Below, one piece after another: positions 1 to 5,205 of a DNA stretch of 5,205 bases. Source of the DNA: Verrucomicrobiota bacterium (GTDB lineage: Bacteria > Verrucomicrobiota > Verrucomicrobiia > Limisphaerales > UBA1100); NCBI GenBank assembly GCA_015660155.1, contig DQLO01000170.1, positions 1 through 5,205 of the forward strand. Reading direction: 5' to 3'. A program made the position numbers and the translations under genes. Each line of letters opens with the position of its first letter. The first letter of the stretch is position 1. The notes under the pieces are model-generated. The model was not told where the DNA came from and did not search any database. It saw only the letters and a list, made by a program, of their open reading frames with translations.

Positions 1-881
1 TGATAATCGAAAATATAATGATGCGTCGTGGCCGCGTAGACGAGATAACCGCCGGTGGTGTGGAGCACGCCCTTGGGTTTGCCGGTGCTGCCGGAGGTGT
101 ACAAAATGAACAGCGGATCCTCGGCGTCCATCGGCTCGGCGGGGCATTCCGCATCGGCGGCGGCCAGCGCCTCGTGCCACCACACATCGCGTCCCTCGGC
201 CATCGTCACCTCCGCGCCGGTGCGTTGGACGACCAGAATTTTTCCAATGGACGGCGTGCTCACCACCGCCGCATCGGCGTTGGCCTTCATCGGGATGTCT
301 GTCTTTGTGCCGCGCACGCCGGTGTCCTGCGTGAGGATGGCTTTGCACTCGGAATCGTTGATGCGCGTGACAAGGCTGTCCGCGCTAAACGCCCCGAACA
401 CAATCGAATGCACCGCGCCAATCCGCGCACAAGCGAGCATCGCAATCGTCAACTCCGGAATCATCTGCATATAAATGCAAACCCGATCACCCTTCGTGAT
501 GCCGAGATTTTTCAACGCATTCGCCGCCCGCTGGACCTCCGCCTGCAGCTGGGCATACGTGAACGTGCGGCTCTCCGTGGGATCATTACCCTCCCAAATC
601 AGCGCCGTCGCATCGCCGTGGCCTGACTCCACGTGGCGGTCCACACAGTTGTAACAGGCATTCAACTGGCCGCCCTCGAACCAATTGATCTCCGGCTTAC
701 CGAAATCGTACTCGCGCACCGTGTCCCATTTGCGGCTCCACGAGAGCCGCTCCGCCTGCCCGGCCCAGAACGTCTCGGGATCAGCGATGGATTGCTCGTA
801 CAGTTCGCGGTATTGTTCGAGGGAGGCCACGTGCGCGTGTTCCGCCGCGGCGGCAGTTGGGGGAAAAATTTTGTCGCTCAT
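1..881 (-). CDS. acs: Acetyl-CoA synthetase (AMP-forming), N-terminal 293 residues, cut by window edge
   Basis: Reading the minus strand from the ATG at 881-879 gives an open frame to the window edge, beginning MSDKIFPPTAAAAEHAHVAS. Residues ~20-80 match the acetyl-CoA synthetase N-terminal domain (YRELYEQSIADPETFW, then KPEINWFEGGQLNACYNCVD). Residues 151-168 (CARIGAVHSIVFGAFSAD) and GVRGTK at 188-193 match the CoA-binding stretch of Acs; the second basic position there is Lys. YTSGSTGKPKGV at 261-272 is the ATP/AMP-binding P-loop of the adenylate-forming family, followed by LHTTGGYLVYAATT, which is close to enterobacterial Acs. The enzyme makes acetyl-CoA from acetate, ATP and CoA through acetyl-AMP in the cytoplasm. 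Family members are about 650 residues, so somewhat under half is visible; the catalytic C-terminal subdomain, with the regulatory acetylated lysine, is outside. No clear Shine-Dalgarno precedes the start. The only other nearby ATG upstream is out of frame and soon stops. A propionyl-CoA synthetase is less likely given the motif match. Confidence 0.95.
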   Translation of the reverse strand, partial: MSDKIFPPTAAAAEHAHVASLEQYRELYEQSIADPETFWAGQAERLSWSRKWDTVREYDFGKPEINWFEGGQLNACYNCVDRHVESGHGDATALIWEGNDPTESRTFTYAQLQAEVQRAANALKNLGITKGDRVCIYMQMIPELTIAMLACARIGAVHSIVFGAFSADSLVTRINDSECKAILTQDTGVRGTKTDIPMKANADAAVVSTPSIGKILVVQRTGAEVTMAEGRDVWWHEALAAADAECPAEPMDAEDPLFILYTSGSTGKPKGVLHTTGGYLVYAATTHHYIFDY

Positions 882-1018
882 TTCAAGTCGGTAAGCGCGT
901 CATCCTGCGAAAGCGGCGCGGGCGAGTCAACTCTTCTCCACCACTGTAAAAACTCGCGGAAATTATAATTGGCCAAACCGGTTCCGATTTGTTAAAAAAA
1001 ACGCCTAGGAAAAGTTTT
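882..1018. promoter_or_regulatory. Divergent acs/lemA intergenic promoter region
   Basis: This 137-bp gap separates acs (minus) from lemA (plus), so promoters for both should lie here. A perfect TATAAT sits on the plus strand at 964-969. Because AATTATAATT at 961-970 is its own reverse complement, a second TATAAT reads on the minus strand at 967-962. From the plus-strand box a start near 976 is expected, giving an untranslated leader of about 43 bases for lemA. No good TTGACA-like box lies 16-18 bases upstream in either direction, so an activator may be needed or the match may be chance. Two further 8-bp palindromes follow directly: TTGGCCAA at 969-976 and AACCGGTT at 976-983. They could form an operator. 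The promoter assignment is inference from sequence only. Confidence 0.45.
1007..1010 (+). promoter_or_regulatory. Ribosome binding site of lemA
   Basis: AGGA lies 8 bases before the ATG at 1019. It decides the start: a TTG at 989 would add 10 residues (MLKKTPRKSF) but has no Shine-Dalgarno in front of it, and the added residues are not typical of the LemA N-terminus. Confidence 0.65.
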
Positions 1019-1627
1019 ATGGACACACCCACCATCATCATTATTACCGTCGTCGTTGTGTTTGGGATCATTGGCATCCTGATCATCGCCAGCATGTACA
1101 ACAGCCTTGTGACCTTGCGCAACCGTTTCAAGAACGCCTTTGCGCAGATCGACGTGCAGCTCAAGCGGCGCTACGACCTCATCCCTAACCTCGTCGAAGT
1201 GGCCAAGGGCTACCTCAAGCACGAACGCGAGACGCTGGAATCCGTGACCCAGGCGCGCAACGTCGCCGCCAGCGCTGCCAGCGCCGCCGCGGCCAATCCC
1301 TCCAGCGCCGCGGCGATGCAGGACCTGATGGGTGCCGAGGCCGCGCTGGGCGGCGCGCTCAGCCGGCTGCTCGTTACCGTCGAGGCTTATCCGGACTTGA
1401 AGGCCAACCAAAACATGATGAGCCTACAGGAGGAGTTGGCCTCAACTGAAAACAAGGTGGCTTTTTCCCGCCAGGCCTTTAACGACGCCGTGATGGGGTA
1501 CAACACCAAGCGCGAAACCTTTCCCACCAACCTGATAGCCGGCATATTCAACTTCGCCGTGGCCACGCTCTTCGAAATCGAGCGCGCCGAGGAACGCGAA
1601 GCGGTCAAGGTTTCCTTCACCGACTAG
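1019..1627 (+). CDS. lemA: LemA family membrane protein
   Basis: A 202-residue protein of typical LemA length. Residues 5-25 form one very hydrophobic helix (IIIITVVVVFGIIGILIIAS) near the N-terminus, as in the family. The core follows: FKNAFAQIDVQLKRRYDLIP at 37-56, then NLVEVAKGY. An Ala-rich stretch at 82-100 (NVAASAASAAAANPSSAAAM) is a usual linker. AYPDLKANQNM, LQEELASTENKVAFSRQAFN and YNTKRETFP at 161-169 are strong family signatures, and the C-terminus ends in KVSFTD as expected. LemA is a helical-bundle protein anchored in the cytoplasmic membrane. Its molecular role is poorly defined, but its gene is commonly beside an M48 (HtpX-like) protease gene. Here the next frame starts only 6 bases after the stop and opens with what looks like such a protease N-terminus, but no protease body follows. 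The start is the ATG at 1019, preceded by AGGA. Confidence 0.93.
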   Translation: MDTPTIIIITVVVVFGIIGILIIASMYNSLVTLRNRFKNAFAQIDVQLKRRYDLIPNLVEVAKGYLKHERETLESVTQARNVAASAASAAAANPSSAAAMQDLMGAEAALGGALSRLLVTVEAYPDLKANQNMMSLQEELASTENKVAFSRQAFNDAVMGYNTKRETFPTNLIAGIFNFAVATLFEIERAEEREAVKVSFTD

Positions 1628-1633
1628 GCCATC

Positions 1634-1846
1634 ATGGCCACGGGCTTTTGGTCGCGCCAGGAAAAGGCCCGGAGCCGGACGGGCCTGATGGTATTTTTCT
1701 TCGCCCTTGCTATGTGGCTGCTGGTCGCACTCATTACGCGCGGAGAGTTTGGCTCATGGGGGAATCCCGGGCTGTTCCTCATCGTCAGCCTCGTCATGCT
1801 CGGCATCATTGGCATGGACAGCTTGGGACGCCTGACCCAACTCAGC
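1634..1846 (+). pseudogene. Remnant or fused N-terminus of an M48-type (HtpX-like) metalloprotease
   Basis: The first ~71 codons after lemA read MATGFWSRQEKARSRTGLMV and continue into two hydrophobic segments at residues ~17-34 and ~47-62, ending DSLGRLTQLS. An opening of the form F-x-x-Q-x-x-A-R-x-R-T-G-L-x-V followed by a helix hairpin and a 'GSL-x-x-x-x-QL' segment is what I recall for M48 peptidases encoded just after lemA. In those proteins a Gly-rich stretch and then the HExxH zinc site follow. Here no HExxH appears in any plus-strand frame I read before AroE begins, so the catalytic domain is missing. The likely explanations are an internal deletion that left the stub in frame with aroE, or a real fusion that anchors AroE to the membrane. 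The positive N-terminus predicts both ends of the hairpin in the cytoplasm, which would allow an active AroE. The M48 identity is from memory of family patterns, and the end at 1846 is approximate. Confidence 0.55.
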
Positions 1847-2854
1847 GCGATAGCGTGGTGGAGCCCACCGAATATGACCAGCTCCGCGCAGCGCCACTCC
1901 AATCTCGACCGCGGCACTCCGGGCCGCTACATTCCGCGCGTGGCCGAACATTCCCAGCCTTTATCCGCTCGCACGCGGCTTTGCGCGGTGTATGGATTTC
2001 CCGTGGGGCACTCCGCTTCGCCGGCGATGCAAAATGCGGGCATCGCGGAGTTGGGGTTGGACTGGCGTTATACCGCCGCCGAGGTGCGGCCGGAGCAACT
2101 GCGCGAGGCGATCGCCGGCGCGCAGGTGATGCATTACATCGGCATTAACCTCACCGTGCCGCACAAGTTACTGGCGTTGGAGATGGTGGATGTGCTCGAC
2201 GAAAGCGCGCGCGAATGGGGCGCGGTGAACACGATTTTGTTTGAAGGGCAGGATGATAACGGCGACTGGCGCGCGTTGCGTGATTTTGAAACCGCACCGC
2301 ATCGATTGCGCAGTCACGGTTTCAACACCGACGCGGACGGCATCACCCAAAGTTTGCGCGAAGATTTGGGGATGGAAGTGCGCGGGGAAAATGTGCTGTT
2401 GCTGGGCGCGGGCGGCGCGGGCCACGTGGCGGCGCTGAAGCTCGCGGCCACGGGCGTGCGCCAACTGCACATCGTCAACCGCACCGAAAGTAAGGCTGAA
2501 GCGATTGTTGCTGAAATCCGCGGGCGCTTTCCGGCGGTGGCCGTTTCGGTGGGCTACCCCGGCGGCAAAGTGGATCTCGTGCTCAACTGCACTTCCCTCG
2601 GCCTCGCAAAGGGCGACGCGCTGCCGCTGGACATCAGCCTGTTTTCATTGGACAACGCACGCGCGGTGTACGACATGATTTATCAACCGGCCGAGACGCC
2701 GCTGCTGGCCGCCGCGCGCGCCGCCGGTTGCCAAACCGCCAACGGCCTCGGCATGCTGCTGCATCAGGGCGCGAAGTCGCTGGAGATTTGGAGCGGCCAA
2801 ACCGCGCCGCTGAAAGTGATGCGCGCCGCTTTGGAGGAGGCTGTGAATGGCTGA
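1634..2854 (+). CDS. aroE: Shikimate dehydrogenase, in frame with an M48-protease-like two-helix N-terminus
   Basis: The open frame is 406 codons, but AroE homology starts only at about residue 110. AroE reduces 3-dehydroshikimate to shikimate with NADPH in the cytoplasm. The substrate-binding serines are in GHSASP at 125-130. NLTVPHK at 172-178 carries the catalytic Lys178. NTDADG at 231-236 carries the catalytic Asp, as a variant of the usual NTDG. GAGGAG at 258-263 is the nucleotide loop, NRTESKA at 282-288 is an NADP-type motif, and GLGMLLHQGA at 371-380 is the conserved C-terminal block. The AroE part alone is ~300 residues, slightly over the usual ~270-280, partly through an insertion around 206-228. 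Residues 1-70 resemble the start of M48 proteases. The real AroE start may be internal: ATG 1874 (GGTGGAG at 1857-1863, 10 bases before) gives 326 residues, and GTG 1940 gives 304 and fits the domain edge best but has no ribosome site. The 3' end overlaps the next gene by 8 bases. Function is near certain; the start is open. Confidence 0.9.
   Translation: MATGFWSRQEKARSRTGLMVFFFALAMWLLVALITRGEFGSWGNPGLFLIVSLVMLGIIGMDSLGRLTQLSAIAWWSPPNMTSSAQRHSNLDRGTPGRYIPRVAEHSQPLSARTRLCAVYGFPVGHSASPAMQNAGIAELGLDWRYTAAEVRPEQLREAIAGAQVMHYIGINLTVPHKLLALEMVDVLDESAREWGAVNTILFEGQDDNGDWRALRDFETAPHRLRSHGFNTDADGITQSLREDLGMEVRGENVLLLGAGGAGHVAALKLAATGVRQLHIVNRTESKAEAIVAEIRGRFPAVAVSVGYPGGKVDLVLNCTSLGLAKGDALPLDISLFSLDNARAVYDMIYQPAETPLLAAARAAGCQTANGLGMLLHQGAKSLEIWSGQTAPLKVMRAALEEAVNG
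2833..2840 (+). promoter_or_regulatory. Ribosome binding site of the prepilin peptidase gene
   Basis: GGAGGAGG lies inside the last codons of aroE, 6 bases before the ATG at 2847. It is the strongest Shine-Dalgarno in the window. Together with the 8-base gene overlap it supports translational coupling with aroE and fixes the start of the peptidase gene. Confidence 0.8.
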
Positions 2855-4019
2855 TCAATTCATCCAGTTTTTTGGCAATGAACTGACACTGTTTTCGATG
2901 GTGTTCTTTGTGCTCGGCTGCATCGTGGGCAGTTTTCTGAACGTGGTCATCCACCGGCTGCCGCGCGAGATGAGCATTTTGCATCCGCCCTCGCATTGCC
3001 CGCAGTGCGGCTACTCGATTCCGTGGTACCGAAATCTCCCGCTCATCACGTGGCTGTGGCAGCGCGGCAAATGCGCGGGCTGCGAGGCGCGCATTCCGGC
3101 GCGGTACGTGCTGGTGGAGTTCCTAACGGGCGCGGCTTTTTTGGGGGCGTGGTTGTTGGTGTACTTTCAATTCACGCAGGGAATCGACGCGCCGATTACC
3201 AAACCGCTGATCGCGGCGGGTGTTTCGGTGGCGTTGGTCACTTTGTTGGCGGGATTGATTGCGTCCACGTTTATTGATTTTGAGCACTTTATTATTCCGG
3301 ATGAATTGACCAAAGGCGGCATGGTAATGGGCGCGGTTTTTTCCGTGGCGGTGCCGCAATTGCACGGGGCGTTCCTCGGCGAAACCGTGACTCGCGTGCA
3401 GGCGCTGTGGCTCAGCGTGCTGGGCATGGCGGTGGGCGGCGCGGTGGTGTACGCCGTGGTGCGGCTGGGCAAGGCGATGTTTGGCAAACAAACCTACAAC
3501 ACGGTGACGGTGTCCTTCACCACCCACTTTATGTGCCTCGGCGGCGAACCGGGCGAGGAGGACACAGTGATTCCATTCGAGGATGTGTTTTACCGCAAGG
3601 GCGATACCGTGACGCTGCACGCCGAGCACGTGGAGTTGGTCGACGTCTGTTATTGGGACCAAGCCGTGGCGCTCAATGCCGAGACGCTGACCATCGGCGA
3701 GATGAAATTTCCCGCGAACGAAGTGCCGCATCTTGAAGTGCGCACCAGTGAAGTGACGGTCCCGCGCGAAGCGATGGGTTTTGGCGATGTGAAATTCATG
3801 GCCGCCATCGGCGCGTTCCTCGGCTGGCAAGCCACTCTCTTCGGCCTCATGGCCAGCGCGATGGTGGGCGCGGTGGTGGGTTCATTGATGATGCTCCTGC
3901 GCCGCGACAAAGCCAACGTCATCCCCTACGGCCCATACATTGCGCTCGCAGCGGTGGGCTGGATTTTTGGCGGCTACTCACTGTGGCAATGGTGGTGGAA
4001 AAGCTTGGGGCCGGTTTAG
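2847..4019 (+). CDS. Prepilin peptidase / N-methyltransferase (A24A, PilD/GspO type) with a large insertion
   Basis: A 390-residue polytopic membrane protein. It cleaves the leader of type IV pilins or type II secretion pseudopilins and methylates the new N-terminus. The N-terminal block GCIVGSFLNVVIHRLP at 24-39 is the family signature. It is followed by the zinc-binding pairs C51-x-x-C54 (CPQC) and C76-x-x-C79 (CAGC) of the methyltransferase domain. The first catalytic aspartate is D144 in TFIDFEHFIIPDELT (141-155). The second is D314 in GFGD (311-314), the GxGD motif of this aspartic protease family. Hydrophobic segments lie at about 15-37, 88-107, 119-141, 155-172, 187-207, 315-350 and 362-382. 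Known members are about 250-290 residues; the extra length sits almost entirely between ~212 and ~308, a polar stretch rich in Glu, Val and Thr with no membrane helix. It overlaps aroE by 8 bases behind a strong ribosome site. No pilin or assembly gene is visible, so pilD versus gspO cannot be chosen. Confidence 0.94.
   Translation: MADQFIQFFGNELTLFSMVFFVLGCIVGSFLNVVIHRLPREMSILHPPSHCPQCGYSIPWYRNLPLITWLWQRGKCAGCEARIPARYVLVEFLTGAAFLGAWLLVYFQFTQGIDAPITKPLIAAGVSVALVTLLAGLIASTFIDFEHFIIPDELTKGGMVMGAVFSVAVPQLHGAFLGETVTRVQALWLSVLGMAVGGAVVYAVVRLGKAMFGKQTYNTVTVSFTTHFMCLGGEPGEEDTVIPFEDVFYRKGDTVTLHAEHVELVDVCYWDQAVALNAETLTIGEMKFPANEVPHLEVRTSEVTVPREAMGFGDVKFMAAIGAFLGWQATLFGLMASAMVGAVVGSLMMLLRRDKANVIPYGPYIALAAVGWIFGGYSLWQWWWKSLGPV
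3483..3770 (+). other. Polar insertion between the two catalytic aspartates of the prepilin peptidase
   Basis: These bases encode residues ~213-308 of the peptidase, between the helix ending VVRLGKAMF and the GFGD motif. The segment contains alternating hydrophobic/charged runs (TVTVSFTTHF, GDTVTLHAEHVELVDV, HLEVRTSEVTVP), which suggests beta strands. It has two cysteines (C230 and C268) and no hydrophobic helix. In ordinary family members this loop is short. It should face the cytoplasm, judging from the family topology in which both catalytic residues lie near the cytoplasmic face. I recognise no named domain. Confidence 0.7.
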
Positions 4020-4027
4020 TTTTTTGA

Positions 4028-4105
4028 TTTGAACCGCCAAGGCGCAAAGACGCCAAGAAAAACCATTTGAAAAAACTTGGCGTCTTTGCGCCTTGGCGGT
4101 TCAAA
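4028..4105. repeat. Perfect 30-bp inverted repeat with 18-base loop between convergent genes
   Basis: The arms at 4028-4057 and 4076-4105 are exact reverse complements, separated by an A-rich 18-base loop at 4058-4075. The element fills nearly all of the 91-bp gap: it starts 8 bases after the prepilin peptidase stop and ends 5 bases before the aroC stop. It would fold into a very stable hairpin in either transcript and may separate or protect the 3' ends. It is not a textbook intrinsic terminator, because no T-run follows the stem on either strand. Each arm is built of three 8-base units (CGCCAAGG, CGCAAAGA, CGCCAAGA at 4035-4058). Sequences of this 'CGCCAAGGCGCAAAGACGCC' style recur between genes in many environmental bacteria as I recall, so it is probably one copy of a dispersed repeat. 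Confidence 0.9.
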
Positions 4106-4110
4106 AAGAA

Positions 4111-5190
4111 TTACCCATTCTGCGCACGATGGCGGAGCGCATGGTCAACTAAAACCAACGCCGTCATCGCTTCCACCATCGGCACGGCTCTTGGCAAGAC
4201 GCAGGGATCGTGGCGGCCGCGGGCTTTTAGTTTCACATTTTTGCCTTCCGTGCTCACGGTGTCTTGGCTTTGCAAAATGGTGGCGGTGGGTTTGAAGACG
4301 GTGCGGAAGTAAATGGTCTCGCCATTGCTGATGCCTCCTTGGACGCCGCCGGAGCGGTTAGCCGTGGTGCGGACTTTGCCGGCGCGCATTCGGAAAGGGT
4401 CGTTGTGCTCGCTGCCCTTCAGCGCAATGCCGCCGAAGCCGGAGCCAATCTCAAAGCCTTTGCTGGCGGGGAGGCTGAGCATCGCCTTGGCGAGATCGGC
4501 TTCGAGGCGGTCGAAGACTGGCTCACCCCAACCGACGGGCACACCGCGTGCCACGCCGAGCAGCACGCCGCCCACGCTGTCGCCCGCCTTGCGCGCTCGA
4601 TCGATGAGGCGAATCATTTTCTCGGCAGTCGCTTTATGGGGGCAGCGGACGATGTTGGCTTCCACCTGTTTGAGCGTAAATTTGTTGGAGTCAATCTCGG
4701 CGGAAATGTTTTGCACTTGCTGAACGCACGCGAGCACTTCGACGCCGAATTGTTGCTTCAAAATTTTCTTGGCAATCGCGCCCGCGGCCACGCGGCCGAT
4801 GGTTTCGCGTGCGCTGGTGCGGCCGCCGCCGGGCCAAGCGCGGATGCCGTACTTGGCGTCGTACGTGTAATCGGCGTGGCTCGGGCGGTATTTCGTTTGC
4901 ATCTCGGTGTACGCCTCGGCGCGTTGGTCGGTGTTTTCCACCAGTAACGAAATGGGTGTGCCAAGCGTCTTCCCCTCGAATGTGCCGGACAAAATGCGGA
5001 CGGTATCCGTTTCCTGCCTTTGGGTGGTGATGCGGGATTGGCCGGGGCGGCGCCGGGCGAGGTCGGGTTGGAGATCTTTTTCGGTCAACGCCAGGCGCGG
5101 CGGACAGCCGTCGATCACCACGCCCACACCGCCGCCGTGGCTTTCGCCCCAGGTGGTGATGCGAAAGAGTTCGCCAAAAGAATTCCCCAT
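4111..5190 (-). CDS. aroC: Chorismate synthase
   Basis: A complete 359-residue protein, within the usual 350-365 range. It converts 5-enolpyruvylshikimate-3-phosphate to chorismate by a 1,4-elimination that needs reduced FMN, the last step of the shikimate pathway, in the cytoplasm. All three family signatures are present: [17 protein letters not shown] at 15-31 with the conserved His18; [14 protein letters not shown] at 102-115 with His105 and then [10 protein letters not shown] at 121-130; and [19 protein letters not shown] at 324-342. [13 protein letters not shown] and [14 protein letters not shown] (279-291) match the FMN and substrate region. The ATG at 5190-5188 gives the typical N-terminus [19 protein letters not shown]. 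No Shine-Dalgarno is seen in the 15 bases available upstream, and the promoter lies outside the window. The gene is convergent with the aroE/prepilin peptidase genes, so it is transcribed separately from aroE. No truncation or missing key residue is seen. Confidence 0.97.
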   Translation of the reverse strand: MGNSFGELFRITTWGESHGGGVGVVIDGCPPRLALTEKDLQPDLARRRPGQSRITTQRQETDTVRILSGTFEGKTLGTPISLLVENTDQRAEAYTEMQTKYRPSHADYTYDAKYGIRAWPGGGRTSARETIGRVAAGAIAKKILKQQFGVEVLACVQQVQNISAEIDSNKFTLKQVEANIVRCPHKATAEKMIRLIDRARKAGDSVGGVLLGVARGVPVGWGEPVFDRLEADLAKAMLSLPASKGFEIGSGFGGIALKGSEHNDPFRMRAGKVRTTANRSGGVQGGISNGETIYFRTVFKPTATILQSQDTVSTEGKNVKLKARGRHDPCVLPRAVPMVEAMTALVLVDHALRHRAQNG

Positions 5191-5205
5191 GCGCGGAGGA
5201 TGGCA

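Noticed and set aside
18..626. Long plus-strand open frame opposite acs
   Set aside because: It is antisense to a clear Acs coding sequence, is rich in Arg, His and Gly as expected of a GC-rich shadow frame, and has no recognisable domain.
989..1018. TTG start extending LemA by 10 residues
   Set aside because: No ribosome site precedes it, whereas the ATG at 1019 has AGGA at the right distance and gives a normal LemA N-terminus.
1836..1960. A frameshift explaining the loss of the M48 catalytic domain
   Set aside because: I read the other two plus-strand frames here. One has stops within a few codons, and the other continues with no M48-like or HExxH sequence, so a simple frameshift does not restore a protease.
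3123..3830. 235-codon minus-strand open frame opposite the prepilin peptidase
   Set aside because: His- and Arg-rich shadow of the peptidase frame, with no motif. The plus-strand protein carries all catalytic residues of its family.
4020..4110. Intrinsic (Rho-independent) terminator call for the hairpin
   Set aside because: The stem is strong, but no T-run follows it in either direction, so I list it as a repeat with possible 3'-end function rather than as a terminator.
3919..4312. Small open frames on both strands that begin or end in the inverted repeat (for example one starting MNRQGAKTPSFF)
   Set aside because: They are translations of the repeat itself plus the ends of neighbouring genes. 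Such repeat-derived frames are a common source of false hypothetical proteins.
4264..4947. 227-codon plus-strand open frame opposite aroC
   Set aside because: Ala/Gly-rich antisense shadow of the complete chorismate synthase.
5191..5205. Plus-strand GGAGG next to an ATG at the right edge, as the start of another gene
   Set aside because: The purine run directly abuts the ATG with no spacing, only two codons are visible, and it lies just upstream of aroC on the other strand. There is too little sequence to support a gene.

Overview
This is a GC-rich bacterial window with no sign of phage, insertion sequence or CRISPR. It carries five genes on two strands, all from ordinary cellular pathways. 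Gene content and protein style point to a Gram-negative bacterium. My best guess is the Verrucomicrobiota or a neighbouring PVC lineage. That guess rests on remembered resemblance of the AroE and LemA/M48-type sequences and on the presence of a type IV pilus/type II secretion prepilin peptidase; no search was done.

Layout. (1) Positions 1-881, minus strand: the first 293 codons of acetyl-CoA synthetase (acs), running off the left edge. (2) Positions 882-1018: a divergent intergenic region with a perfect TATAAT box that lies in a palindrome and so reads on both strands. (3) Positions 1019-4019, plus strand: a tight set of genes. lemA is followed 6 bases later by a 406-codon frame whose first ~70 codons look like the two-helix N-terminus of an M48 metalloprotease (the usual lemA partner). 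The rest of that frame is a complete shikimate dehydrogenase (aroE). A prepilin peptidase (PilD/GspO type) follows, overlapping aroE by 8 bases, with a large extra domain between its two catalytic aspartates. (4) Positions 4020-4110: almost entirely a perfect 30-bp inverted repeat between convergent genes. (5) Positions 4111-5190, minus strand: a complete chorismate synthase (aroC).

Functionally, aroE and aroC are two steps of the shikimate pathway to chorismate, but they are convergent and so not co-transcribed. The prepilin peptidase processes type IV pilins or pseudopilins in the inner membrane, and Acs activates acetate. The points most worth a second look are the M48-stub/AroE fusion, the roughly 95-residue insertion in the prepilin peptidase, and the inverted repeat, which looks like a member of a dispersed repeat family. 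I see nothing that amounts to a new multi-gene system.
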